Source: Chloroflexota bacterium
GTDB lineage: Bacteria > Chloroflexota > Dehalococcoidia > JACPQD01
NCBI GenBank assembly: GCA_016190665.1
Contig: JACPQD010000079.1
Span: forward strand, 45,677-109,676
Reading direction: 5' to 3'
DNA length: 64,000 bases
The number at the start of each line of letters is the position of its first letter. Position 1 is the stretch's first letter. The notes beneath the pieces are model-generated. The model saw only the letters and a list, made by a program, of their open reading frames with translations. It was not told the origin of the DNA and did not search any database. The position numbers were made by a program, and so were the translations under genes. This document shows positions 15,909 through 24,197 of the stretch, one piece after another.

Positions 15909-17186
15909 ATGGATAACGACCTCAAGCTGAGACCCGCTTTCCTCTCCTCCGGCATTAACTTCTTGAAGCGGCAGCACCACGACTGGAAGGTCACGGTCGC
16001 GCGGACCTCGCTGGACAAGTTCACCTATCAGATGATCTTTCCCTACCTGTCCATCTACATCGTGGCGCTGGGGGCCAGCGCGACGCAGTTGGGCATGGTG
16101 AACAGCGTGGGGATGATCGTGGCGGGCGTCCTCGGCCCCTTCATCGGCTGGCTGATCGACAGGAACGGCCCCAAGAAGATATACCTCGCCGGCATCAGCT
16201 TGCTGGCCCTCGCCTACCTGACCTATGGCCTCGCGGCGTTCTGGACGGTGACCCTCGTCGCCATGATGGTGTACTGGGTGGGCCATTCCATAAGCACCCA
16301 TAGCTGTTCCACGGTCTGCGGGAATTGCCTGGCAAATAAGGACCGGGCCACGGGCATGATGATCTGCGAGACGGCCGCCGCCGGGCTGCTGGGCATGGCT
16401 GGGCCCATGGTGGGCGCCTGGATAGTCACCACCTCGGGCGGCGTGAATGTCGACGGCATCCGGCCCTTGTTCTACGTGGCCGTGGTCTCCACCATCGGCG
16501 CGCTGCTGATCGTGTTCACCAAGCTCTCCAACCAGAAGTGGGGAGCGATGAGGAAGACCAGCGCCAACGTCTTCCGCGACCTCTACTGGGTGATGAAAGG
16601 GGGTCGCAACCTCCGGAGATGGCTGCTGGTAGCCTCGATCGGCGCCCTGCCCCTGGGCATGGTCTTCCCCTTCTCTCAGGTCTTCGCCCATAAAACGCAA
16701 GGCGCCAACGAGTTCGTGTTGGGGGCCATGGTCACGGGCGCGGCGCTGACCTCCATTGCCTTTGCCATTCCTCTGGGGAGGCTGGCGGACATCGTGGGGC
16801 GAAAGAAGGTCCTCTTCATCACCATGCCGCTCTTCTGGGCCTCCAACCTCATCCTCGTCTGGGCGCCCAGCCCGGCCTTTCTCATCTTCGCGGGCGTCCT
16901 GCAAGGCTTCTACTACATCGGGAGCCCCATCTCCATGGCCATGGAAAGGGAGCTGGTGCCCGCCGAGAACATGGGCAAGTGGCTGGGGATCACCCGTTTC
17001 GTCCGGATGCTGGTGGGCGCCTGCATGGCCTTCGCCGCCGGAGTTGTCTGGGATAAGGTCGGCCCGCAATACGTTTTCCTGGCCTTCGTGGCCATTGACC
17101 TCCTCTTGAGACTGCCGTTGCTGGTCAGCATGCCCGAGACGCTGAACTCGCGGTTCGGGAAAGAGGCTTCCGAGCCAATGGCTTGA
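15909..17186 (+). CDS. MFS transporter
   Basis: 425 residues with about twelve hydrophobic segments. The loop between helices 2 and 3 reads GWLIDRNGPKK and its pseudo-repeat in the second half reads GRLADIVGRKK, both MFS signatures. A cytoplasmic N-terminal stretch of about 45 residues precedes helix 1. An unusual cysteine pair lies in HSCSTVCGNC near residue 135. The substrate is unknown. The gene is monocistronic or followed loosely by the MazE-like gene 66 nt later. Confidence 0.85.
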   Translation: MDNDLKLRPAFLSSGINFLKRQHHDWKVTVARTSLDKFTYQMIFPYLSIYIVALGASATQLGMVNSVGMIVAGVLGPFIGWLIDRNGPKKIYLAGISLLALAYLTYGLAAFWTVTLVAMMVYWVGHSISTHSCSTVCGNCLANKDRATGMMICETAAAGLLGMAGPMVGAWIVTTSGGVNVDGIRPLFYVAVVSTIGALLIVFTKLSNQKWGAMRKTSANVFRDLYWVMKGGRNLRRWLLVASIGALPLGMVFPFSQVFAHKTQGANEFVLGAMVTGAALTSIAFAIPLGRLADIVGRKKVLFITMPLFWASNLILVWAPSPAFLIFAGVLQGFYYIGSPISMAMERELVPAENMGKWLGITRFVRMLVGACMAFAAGVVWDKVGPQYVFLAFVAIDLLLRLPLLVSMPETLNSRFGKEASEPMA

Positions 17187-17205
17187 TGTACGGCGATGCA
17201 GCGTA

Positions 17206-17218
17206 TACTATGTAATTA
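17206..17218 (+). promoter_or_regulatory. candidate -10/operator upstream of the MazE-like gene
   Basis: TACTATGTAATTA overlaps a TATACT -10-like box and the palindrome GTAATTAC. The same word (TACTGTGTAATTA) covers the -10 region at 18786-18798. AbrB/MazE proteins bind AT-rich palindromes, so autoregulation is plausible. Confidence 0.4.
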
Positions 17219-17252
17219 CGGGTCGCATTCAAGCCAGTCATGGGAGAGGACC

Positions 17253-17549
17253 ATGCCCCTGAGCACCAAGACACGCATTATCAAGATCGTCAACTCGCAG
17301 GGCATCCGCATACCCAAGCGGCTCCTCGACCAGGCTGGGCTCGGTAAGGAAGTCGAGCTGGAGGTGCGGTACGGTGAAATAGTGGTCCGCTCAGCGAAGC
17401 GTCCGCGCCACGATTGGGAAGAGCGGTTCGCCCGGATGGCAGAGCTCGGAGATGACCGACTGCTTGATCCGGAAGCTGTCGTCCTCACCAGTTGGGACGC
17501 CGACGAATGGGAATGGGACTCGGCCAGGAGGCGAAAGTCATGCGAGTAG
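17253..17549 (+). CDS. MazE/AbrB-type antitoxin without a MazF
   Basis: 98 residues: swapped-hairpin AbrB DNA-binding domain (TRIIKIVNSQGIRIPKRLLDQAGLG, VELEVRYGEIVVRSA) followed by an acidic toxin-binding tail with WEERFARMAELGDD and WDADEWEWD. The ATG at 17253 follows GGGAGAGGA. The expected MazF gene is absent; the last 10 nt instead overlap an EEP nuclease gene. The tail after WEWD (SARRRKSCE) looks improvised, as if a deletion removed mazF. Confidence 0.85.
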   Translation: MPLSTKTRIIKIVNSQGIRIPKRLLDQAGLGKEVELEVRYGEIVVRSAKRPRHDWEERFARMAELGDDRLLDPEAVVLTSWDADEWEWDSARRRKSCE

Positions 17550-18655
17550 CTACTTTCAACGTCGAGAACATGTTCGAGCGCGCCAGGGCCATGAATCTCG
17601 ACACGTGGGCCGACGGCAAGGGCGTGCTGGAGGACTTCACGCGCCTCAATGGGCTGGTCCAGGAGCCAGCCTACTCCGACCAGATCAAGTCTGAGCTGCT
17701 GGAAACCATGGGACGCTACGAGGGCTTGCTCTCCAGTGGCGAGAGCAGGTTCATCCTCCTTCGCGATATCCGCGGCAAATTCCTCAGCCGGCCCAGGAAC
17801 AAGCCGGTCGAGATCGCGGCGACAGGGCGCGGCGACTGGATCGGCTGGTTTGAGCTCGTCAAGGAGCCGGTCAAGGAGACGGCCACCGAGAATACCGGCC
17901 GCGTGATCGGTCTGCTAGACGCGGATGTGCTCTGCGTTGTCGAGGCGGAGAACCGCATCGGCCTCAAGCGCTTCAACGAGGATGTGCTGCCGCCGGTGAG
18001 CGTGGCGCCCTTCGATCATATCATGCTTATCGACGGCAACGACGACCGTGGCATCGACGTCGGGATCATGACGAAGCAGGACCACAAGATCGTTCGCATG
18101 CTCAGCCACGTGGACGACAGAGACGATAAGGGCATAATCTTCAGCCGGGACTGCGCCGAGTACGAGATCGAGACCCCGCAGGGCAACACGCTTCTGTTGC
18201 TGGTCAACCATTTCAAGAGCAAGGGTTATGGCGCGCCCGCGGAATCGGCGGCCAAACGGCTCCGTCAGGCAAAACGCGTACGCGCCATCTACGACGAGTA
18301 CGTCAGCGGCGGCCGTGACTACGTCGCGGTGGTTGGCGACCTCAACGAGGTCCCGGAGGCGTCCCCCATGGACCCCCTGGTCCGGGAAGGGTCCACTTTG
18401 ACGGACATCATGGCGCATCCCGAATTCCAGGGCGACGGACGGCCGGGCACCCACGGCAACGGCACCAAGTCCGGCAAGCTCGACTACATCCTCATGTCAC
18501 CCAAGCTCTCAGACAAGGTGATAACGGGCGGTATCGAACGCCAGGGCGTGTGGGGCGGTAAGAACGGAACGCTCTTTCCGCACTTGCCCACCATCAGTGC
18601 AGAAGTGGACGCCGCCTCAGATCACGCTGCGCTGTGGGTCGAGTTGGACATCTGA
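17540..18655 (+). CDS. endonuclease/exonuclease/phosphatase family protein
   Basis: 371 residues of the EEP fold. The start MRVATFNVENMF is the canonical first strand with catalytic Asn; LDADVLCVVEAEN carries the catalytic Glu, LLVNHFKSK and VVGDLNEVPEASP the central His and Asp-Asn, and SDHAALWVEL the C-terminal Asp-His pair. AGGAGG lies 9 nt upstream of ATG 17540, inside the MazE-like gene. Whether it is a nuclease or a phosphodiesterase cannot be told. There is no clear signal peptide, so it is probably cytoplasmic. Confidence 0.9.
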   Translation: MRVATFNVENMFERARAMNLDTWADGKGVLEDFTRLNGLVQEPAYSDQIKSELLETMGRYEGLLSSGESRFILLRDIRGKFLSRPRNKPVEIAATGRGDWIGWFELVKEPVKETATENTGRVIGLLDADVLCVVEAENRIGLKRFNEDVLPPVSVAPFDHIMLIDGNDDRGIDVGIMTKQDHKIVRMLSHVDDRDDKGIIFSRDCAEYEIETPQGNTLLLLVNHFKSKGYGAPAESAAKRLRQAKRVRAIYDEYVSGGRDYVAVVGDLNEVPEASPMDPLVREGSTLTDIMAHPEFQGDGRPGTHGNGTKSGKLDYILMSPKLSDKVITGGIERQGVWGGKNGTLFPHLPTISAEVDAASDHAALWVELDI

Positions 18656-18762
18656 GAAGTCCTCTTCGTGCTGTTGGCAGACTTGTTTAGATCTCCGCGG
18701 CAGAGCCTTCCGGACCGCCACCCCGAGATGACACGCCACGAGCGCCCGCGAGTTTTGACGCC

Positions 18763-18812
18763 TTGACATGCAACAATGCCGTGTGTACTGTGTAATTAGA
18801 CCTGACGTCAGG
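18763..18812 (+). promoter_or_regulatory. strong promoter with adjoining 12-bp operator palindrome
   Basis: TTGACA (18763-18768), 17 bp, TACTGT (18786-18791). Nine bases downstream, at the expected start of transcription, lies the perfect palindrome CCTGACGTCAGG (18801-18812), well placed for a repressor. A ribosome site (AAAGAGG) and short frames follow. Confidence 0.6.
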
Positions 18813-18832
18813 TTAATTCCAAAGAGGTAACG

Positions 18833-18859
18833 ATGAGCCCAGACACCTCGGGCCTGTGA
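18833..18859 (+). CDS. possible 8-residue leader peptide
   Basis: ATG after AAAGAGGTAACG, reading MSPDTSGL then TGA; the stop almost touches the next ATG at 18860. Its position right after promoter and operator suggests a leader frame. No codon run typical of attenuation is present. Confidence 0.3.
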   Translation: MSPDTSGL

Positions 18860-18973
18860 ATGAAACGTATCGTCCGTCACTTAGCGGTCCCGGCGGTCAT
18901 GCCGGTCGAAGTGGTCGGGTTCGTCACCCGCCGGCTGGCGGGGCTGGCGATCGCTTTCGCGTTCGCGGCGTGA
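18860..18973 (+). CDS. possible small membrane protein (37 residues)
   Basis: MKRIVRHLAVPAVMPVEVVG and a hydrophobic end (LAGLAIAFAFAA). It overlaps the next small frame by GTGA. Too short to assign; the support is its promoter, its coupled neighbours and its membrane-like composition. Confidence 0.35.
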   Translation: MKRIVRHLAVPAVMPVEVVGFVTRRLAGLAIAFAFAA

Positions 18974-19089
18974 CGGCGACTGTTCTCGGTTCGAGGGCAA
19001 GGACGCGCCGCGACTCGGCTTACCTCTGGTGGCTGGCAACCACTGTCATCCTGGCCATACCGATTGTCGGCATGATCGTTATGGCTTAG
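18970..19089 (+). CDS. possible small single-pass membrane protein (39 residues)
   Basis: Begins GTG in the stop of the previous frame. A basic head (GSRARTRRDS) is followed by one membrane helix (YLWWLATTVILAIPIVGMIV), fitting the positive-inside rule. Unknown function. Confidence 0.4.
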   Translation: MTATVLGSRARTRRDSAYLWWLATTVILAIPIVGMIVMA

Positions 19090-19139
19090 CGGACGATGTT
19101 CGGAGGGGGAAGGCCCCCGACCTGATGATGAGGTAATTG

Positions 19140-20045
19140 GTGAAGCAAGAGACGTATAGGGCCTCAGCAATTCGTCACCTTGCGCCATCCCTCGACGGCG
19201 ACCTCATCGCCGCAGCCCTCTTTGAGCACACGGTTTCCATCTGGAGCCTGGAAACGGGCAAGCGCATTTCCGAGTTCGACACCATTCTTGACTCCGGAGA
19301 TCGACGGCTCGCCTTCTCCGAGGCCAATTCCCTCTGCCTCGCGGCCGCCTACTACAGGCACGGTCTCGCCTGCTATGATACCCGGGACGGCTCGCTTCGC
19401 TGGCAGCGCAAGGACGTGAAGAAGGTCCAGCAGCTTGTTCTTTCGCCTGATCAGCACCTGGTGTACTGCTGTCGGGAGGAAGGGGCCTGCCAGGTTGTCA
19501 CCCTCACCGAGGGTGGAACCGCAAGGGCAATTCGGGGTGTACGGGAGATATGGGTCGCGCGCAGCGGGGACCTCCAATTCCACTGCGCTGACGGCCTGCG
19601 CGTCGTCGTTTCCAGTGGTGTTGTGAAGTTCCGGTTTGAGCCTGAAACCTTTGCGGTCCTGTCCGCCGATTTCAGCAAGGACTTCCTGGCAGTCTCTGAA
19701 AGCGGCGGATCGGTCCGTATCTTTGATCTGGGTTCAGGGGATCTGGTTTACCGCTACGCTCCTCCTCAGGGCGAGCACATACTCAAAATCGCCGCGGGCC
19801 CCGACCGTAGGGTCTTCTACTGTGTCCAATGGCCGTACAGCCATGGTGGACCCAAGGTCCTCCTCCGCGTTGACCCGAAAGAGCCTGAACCCCAGCAGAT
19901 CGCCGTTATCCCTCGGGCTCCAGAGATCGCTTTTTGTCGGAACGGCTCGCAACTACTTACATCAGAAGGGGACCTTCTGGATTGCAGGAGTGGCGAAATC
20001 GTCATGCGATTTGACTTCCCGCAAAGAGAGTATCCAAAGAACTGA
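19140..20045 (+). CDS. WD40/beta-propeller-like protein
   Basis: About 302 residues made of repeating four-strand blades: IAAALFEHTVSIWSLETGKRI, LACYDTRDGSLRWQ, FLAVSESGGSVRIFDLGSGDL and LLTSEGDLLDCRSGEIV are successive blade ends. No signal peptide or enzymatic motif is visible, so it is probably a cytoplasmic scaffold or sensor. GATGAGG lies upstream of GTG 19140 (a TTG is adjacent). It may be cotranscribed with the small membrane frames. Specific role unknown. Confidence 0.65.
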   Translation: MKQETYRASAIRHLAPSLDGDLIAAALFEHTVSIWSLETGKRISEFDTILDSGDRRLAFSEANSLCLAAAYYRHGLACYDTRDGSLRWQRKDVKKVQQLVLSPDQHLVYCCREEGACQVVTLTEGGTARAIRGVREIWVARSGDLQFHCADGLRVVVSSGVVKFRFEPETFAVLSADFSKDFLAVSESGGSVRIFDLGSGDLVYRYAPPQGEHILKIAAGPDRRVFYCVQWPYSHGGPKVLLRVDPKEPEPQQIAVIPRAPEIAFCRNGSQLLTSEGDLLDCRSGEIVMRFDFPQREYPKN

Positions 20046-20132
20046 GTCTGGAATGATTACACGCTTTCGCAGACCACAGGCGTATGCCCGCGAATCCAAC
20101 AGTGTCGCCCCTATTCTGAAAGGAGGAAGATC

Positions 20133-20510
20133 ATGGCTCAACAGATGAATTCGGTGGTTTGGTTCGAGATTCCCGTCAACGACATGGCGAGGGCCCAGAA
20201 GTTCTATGAGGCGGTCTTCGGGCTGAAAACGACCCCGGACGAGATGGGGCCGATCAAGATGGCCATGCTTCCCTGGGCCCAGGGCGCCCCGGGCGCCCCG
20301 GGCGCACTCGTGAAAGGCGAAGGTTATGCGCCGTGTCGCAATGGCACAGTGGTATACTTCACGGTCGACGAAATCGATGCGGCGCTGGCGAAGGTGAACC
20401 AGAACGGCGGCAAGACGCTCATACCCCGTACGAGCATAGGCGAGCACGGTTTCTTCGCCCACTTCGAGGACACCGAGGGCAACCGGGTCGCCCTTCACTC
20501 CATGAAGTAG
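20133..20510 (+). CDS. VOC-family (glyoxalase-like) protein
   Basis: 125 residues, one vicinal-oxygen-chelate module pair: NSVVWFEIPVNDMARAQKFYEAVFGL at the front and FAHFEDTEGNRVALHSMK at the end, in which the Glu is a usual metal ligand position. A Gly-Ala-Pro repeat (GAPGAPGA) occurs mid-protein. AAAGGAGG precedes the ATG. Members include bleomycin-resistance and lyase-like proteins; the substrate is unknown. Its last eleven codons are echoed just downstream. Confidence 0.88.
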   Translation: MAQQMNSVVWFEIPVNDMARAQKFYEAVFGLKTTPDEMGPIKMAMLPWAQGAPGAPGALVKGEGYAPCRNGTVVYFTVDEIDAALAKVNQNGGKTLIPRTSIGEHGFFAHFEDTEGNRVALHSMK

Positions 20511-20550
20511 GCCTTACGCGAAGGCGCGAAGGACGCGAAGGAAACGGCTG

Positions 20551-20583
20551 GGTAACCGGGTCCCCCTGCACGCCATGAAGTAG
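20551..20583 (+). pseudogene. orphan second copy of the VOC gene 3' end
   Basis: Encodes GNRVPLHAMK and TAG, matching GNRVALHSMK and TAG of the intact gene 40 bp earlier. Diverged at several bases, so it is probably the tail of another VOC allele. Confidence 0.65.
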
Positions 20584-20982
20584 CAACCAGCTATCAGCCG
20601 TCAGCGGTCAGCTCGCTGCCGGCTACACGAAGGACATGGCTGTTCTCGAAAGAGCGCCTGTTGAAGAAGCCGGCGCTGGCGGATGGTTTCGATGTAACGC
20701 TGGATTTCCCGACTCCGTGCGGGATCCGGTCCCGATGCGTCGGGATTCAATGAAGTCCCCCAGTCTTGGGGGACTTAGGGGGTTCATGGGCGCCGCGACA
20801 CGCCAGTTCGCGGATTGGCATATTACTTTGTTAAAGACCATTAAGGGGGAGATCCTGGCCTCTCCCTCAGGTAAAGTTGAGAGGGATTTGTCGAGAGCAT
20901 ATCCGCCTGATGTAAGCGGTACACCAGCTAACGATATGTCGGACGCAATACACTGGGAACTGGGATCAGGAGAGGACTCAAG
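20584..20982. repeat. intergenic stretch with TCAGC words and a GGGGGAC palindrome
   Basis: Contains CAGCTATCAGCCGTCAGCGGTCAGC-like words (20586-20612) and a CCCCCAGTCTTGGGGGACTTAGGGGG element (about 20758-20783). Open frames are present but look like chance frames. AGGAGAGGACTCAAG before 20983 is the next gene's ribosome site. Confidence 0.6.
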
Positions 20983-21885
20983 ATGCTCAAACGTTTTGCT
21001 TACCATGGCGTCACCGTCAGCGACCTGGATAGGTCTGTCGCTTTCTACCGGGACCTTCTGCACATGAAAGTCGAACGGACTTATGAGGCGGCGGGTGTGG
21101 AGATCGAAAAAGCGACGGGAATAGCAGGGGCGCGCACGAAGGTTGTGATGCTGCGCTATTCGGACGACTTTGGTGACCACCTCCTGAAGCTCATCCAATG
21201 GCTGACTCCCGAGGGTAAGAAACGCTTTGAGGCGAGGTTGTGCGATGTTGGCGCTTCCCACACGGACATATGTCTGGACCGAGTCCAACGGGTATATGAT
21301 GAACTGACCCATAGGGGCGTCAGATTCATTTCACCACCGGTACGGCCGTTTCCGAAGGTGACTACCGCCGGTCCTCGCGGTGGGGAGCCGGGAGGAAACA
21401 TGTTTACCTATATGCTCGATCCCGATGGCATCGTAGTCGAGTTGCACCGGCGTATGCCTCACCATCATCACGTCATCAGTGACCTGGACAGGGCCGTGGT
21501 TTTCTACCGGGATATCCTCGGTATGAGCGTGGACTGCATAGTTGATATCAGTGGCCCGGGCATAGCGGAGGGGACCGGGCTTCCTGGCGCGCACCTGAGG
21601 TCAGCCCACATGGTGCTGGACACGGTTGAATACGTTGAGCTTCATCACTATGTCCGTCCTGAGGGGAAGAAGCGGTCGGAAATGAGGCTCTGTGATGTTG
21701 GTTGCTCTCACGTGGCCTTTGAGGTGGATGATGTCCAGCAAAGCTATCAGGAACTGAAGGCCAAGGGCGTGAGGTTTCTATCCGCGCCGGTGAAACTCAA
21801 AGCTGAGGTCCGGGCAGAGATGGTCTACATGCACGACCAGGACGACTACATACTTGAGCTTCGTCCCGCCGGTGCGCCTCTTTAG
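20983..21885 (+). CDS. two-domain VOC-family protein
   Basis: 300 residues with two tandem VOC halves: FAYHGVTVSDLDRSVAFYRDLLHM (residue 5 on) and HHHHVISDLDRAVVFYRDILGM (residue 160 on). Each half ends in an acidic metal-ligand strand (DPDGIVVELHRR, DQDDYILELRPA). Ring-cleaving dioxygenases and epimerases share this layout. The halves align well, indicating internal duplication. The ATG follows AGGAGAGGACTCAAG. Substrate unknown. Confidence 0.85.
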   Translation: MLKRFAYHGVTVSDLDRSVAFYRDLLHMKVERTYEAAGVEIEKATGIAGARTKVVMLRYSDDFGDHLLKLIQWLTPEGKKRFEARLCDVGASHTDICLDRVQRVYDELTHRGVRFISPPVRPFPKVTTAGPRGGEPGGNMFTYMLDPDGIVVELHRRMPHHHHVISDLDRAVVFYRDILGMSVDCIVDISGPGIAEGTGLPGAHLRSAHMVLDTVEYVELHHYVRPEGKKRSEMRLCDVGCSHVAFEVDDVQQSYQELKAKGVRFLSAPVKLKAEVRAEMVYMHDQDDYILELRPAGAPL

Positions 21886-22050
21886 GCAGGCGTCACTGCC
21901 GAGATGCGGCCAACAAGAAAGGGCAGAAAAGTGCAGGGCCTGAGGCGCTAGTCCGCGGACAGTACCGGACATTTGATGGCTCCGAAGACGACCCCGGTTC
22001 CGTGGACCGCTCGCTAACCGCGCCAGAGGCGTTAGCGACAACTCAAGCCA
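21886..22050. other. intergenic, no gene seen
   Basis: GC-rich spacer before the promoter at 22051. Nothing else is recognisable on either strand. Confidence 0.5.
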
Positions 22051-22079
22051 TTGACATGGCCGGTATCACGCTATATAGT
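22051..22079 (+). promoter_or_regulatory. strong promoter of the selenoprotein/binding-protein locus
   Basis: TTGACA (22051-22056), 17 bp, TATAGT (22074-22079). The downstream leader closely resembles that of the promoter at 29321-29349. Confidence 0.7.
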
Positions 22080-22144
22080 GATGCTGGACATTAATCGGTC
22101 TGTCCGAATGCCATGATACCCTTGAGAAAGTGAAACTGCGTTTG
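22080..22144 (+). promoter_or_regulatory. conserved leader shared with the 29350 locus
   Basis: Directly after the -10 box, 23 positions align without gaps to 29350-29372, with 16 identities and seven differences that are all transitions. A second block (AGAAAGTGAAACTGCGTTT, 22125-22143) matches 29394-29412 with one change. Spacing from the -10 box differs by one base. A common operator or structured RNA is likely. Confidence 0.55.
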
Positions 22145-22324
22145 TACGTGCTGACGTAGACTGGAAACCGTAGATTCATATCCACGACATCTTTAGTTGG
22201 TTGGCCGTCTGTGGCGCTGTAGAGGTGAAGGAGACGACGGTATACAAGTCGGCCCGGGCTGGATGACATCAGCCGGTCGGCTTGTGCTTTTTCGGCCCTA
22301 AATGCAGGCAAACAGGAGGTCAGC

Positions 22325-22460
22325 CATGCAAACGAGGAAGGTCCTGGCAGTGGCAAGCCACTACTACGGCTATACATACCGGGATATCTGGCTCGCCAAG
22401 TAGACGGGGTTTTTGGAGGAGAACACATTTGTTGGCCCGTGGTGCAGCAGCGTGAAGTGA
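22325..22460 (+). pseudogene. remnant of a solute-binding protein gene
   Basis: After CAGGAGGTCAGCC, an ATG opens MQTRKVLAVASHYYGYTYR; MQTRK also begins the binding protein at 24491. One base out of frame it continues DIWLAK and TAG, and IWLAK-TAG is exactly the end of that protein. This suggests an internally deleted copy. After the TAG the frame continues TGFLEENTFVG, which instead resembles the N-terminus of NMT1/SsuA-type binding proteins. Either way it is a broken binding-protein gene just upstream of the selenoprotein. Confidence 0.55.
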
Positions 22461-22544
22461 GGAGAGACTTGCCAGAAACAAAGAGGACCAGCCTGAGAAA
22501 ACGAGGAGCACCTGCTCCGAATAAATGAAGGTCAGGAGGTGGGT

Positions 22545-24197
22545 ATGACAATCCAAGAGGCTACCAATCTCGGCGTCCTGGAAGTGATGGACCCCGTAGC
22601 CCCCGTGGCAGCTAAGACTTTCCCGCCGGCGCCGCGCCTGCGCGATCTAAGCGGCCGCAAGATTGGCCTCTACTCGAACCACAAGACAGGGGCCGATATT
22701 GGCCTGGAGGAGATTGCCAGACTGCTGGAGAGCAAATACCAGGACGTAAAGTTCGAGAAGTTGTCCGGCGGCTATCCCCATGGCCCGGACGTCCTGGAGA
22801 AGGTGGCGCAACGTGGGTGCGACGCGATAATCGGCGCCAGCGCCGACTGAGGCGCGTGCACGTCGTGGCTTGCCCACGACATGACGGAGTTGGAGCGCAA
22901 GGGCATTCCCACGGTCACCGTGACGGCCAGCGGGTTCGAGTCTGATGCCCGGGGCACCGCCAGGGGCTTGGGTTTGAAGCAATTAGCCCTTGCAGTGGTC
23001 TCTTCAGCGCTCACTAACCTCCCACCGGAACAGGTGCGAAAGGAGGTTACTGCCATCCTCGACACCATAGTTCAGGGACTGACCGAAGAGTCTGCGGTTA
23101 CAGGGGCCGAAGAGAAGCCTGCTCCCAAGAGCTACCGCTTTCAGGCAGCCGATCGCCTCGAAGCCGCCGAGGAGATGGGGCGGTTTTTCCTCAGGAACGG
23201 ATGGGGCGACGGCTTTCCCCTGGTACCTCCGACAGCCGACAGAGTTGACAGGATGCTGGCGGGCACCAGCCGTTCCCCGCGCGACGTCGTCACTGTCATG
23301 GAACCGGGGATGGGAGAAGGCACGGCGGAGAAGCTCGCCATCAACGCCGTCATGGCGGGATGTCTCCCAGAGCATATGCCGGTGATTATCGCCGCGGTGG
23401 AGGCGATGGCCGACCCCAGGTTCAATTTGAATGGTGTGGCGTGCTCCACGTGCCCGCATGCCCCCATCCTCATCGTAAATGGCCCCATCGCGAAGGAGCT
23501 AAACATCAACTCGGGCCGGGGCGCGCTTGGCCCAGGCGCCCAGTCCTTCGCCAACACCGTCATTGGCCGAGCCATCCGGCTCATCATGATGAATGTAGGA
23601 CACGCCTACGTGGGCGAGTTGGACATGGACACCATCGGCTCCCCCAACAAGTACAGCATGTGCGTGGCTGAGAACGAGGAGAAGAACCCCTGGGAGCCTT
23701 TCCATGTCGAAAGGGGCTTCGCCAGGGAGACAAGCACTGTCACTGTTTTTGGCGTCGAGGCGCAGATCCAGATGACCGACATGAGAAGCCTCACTCCAGA
23801 GCATCTTCTTCAATCCTTCGCGGGTACCGCGATCTGCCCGGGCGCCTGTTCGGTAAGCGTCTGGCCCCGGGGGTACCGCATCTGGCAGAACGTCCTGCTC
23901 ATGTGTCCGGACCATGCCAAGATCATTGCCGAGCGCGGCTGGTCGAAGCAGGATGCCAGGGAGTTCCTTTACCACAATGCCCGCATCGAGTGGCGCTACC
24001 TCAAATACGGGGGCACCCTGCACCCGGGGTCGATAAAGCCGGCGTGGAAATGGCTTCTCGATGCCCCCGAGGACATGCTTCTGCCCATAGTGGGCGCCCC
24101 TGACTGGTTCCACATCGTGGTCGTCGGAGGCCCTGTTGGGAAATCTGCCTACTTGACAGGGGTCGGTGAACCAGTGACGGTGGAGATCAAGAAGTAG
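22545..24197 (+). CDS. UGSC-family selenoprotein, TGA-encoded selenocysteine
   Basis: 550 residues if TGA at 22848-22850 is read as selenocysteine (residue 102). Start ATG 22545 with AGGAGG 5 nt upstream. The N-terminal domain (APRLRDLSGRKIGLYSNHK, DAIIGASAD-U-GACTSWLAHDMTELERKGIPTV) fits the UGSC (seleno)protein family, with motif U-G-A-C here instead of U-G-S-C. The frame stays open and homologous in character on both sides of the TGA, and a hairpin follows it. Residues from about 190 on form a second domain I cannot name, with GFPLVPPTADRVDRML, GVACSTCPHAP, NINSGRGALGPG and DMDTIGSPNKYS. It has no signal peptide, so it is cytoplasmic, presumably a redox enzyme; substrate unknown. A binding lipoprotein gene follows. 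Confidence 0.88.
22859..22883 (+). promoter_or_regulatory. bacterial SECIS-like hairpin after the TGA
   Basis: GTCGTGG (22862-22868) pairs perfectly with CCACGAC (22874-22880) around the loop CTTGC. Two outer pairs (CA with TG) extend it past a single mismatch. The loop begins 18 nt after the TGA, the same distance I recall for the E. coli fdhF SECIS. Confidence 0.65.

Noticed and set aside
15669..17069. 466-codon minus-strand frame
   Set aside because: Antisense of the MFS transporter gene, which has clear helices and MFS motifs.
20636..21067. 143-codon plus-strand frame before the two-domain VOC gene
   Set aside because: It runs across repeat words and into the VOC start in another frame; no family features.
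22401..22403. TAG in the binding-protein remnant as pyrrolysine
   Set aside because: The frame is already broken by a one-base shift just upstream, and nothing else suggests pyrrolysine use.
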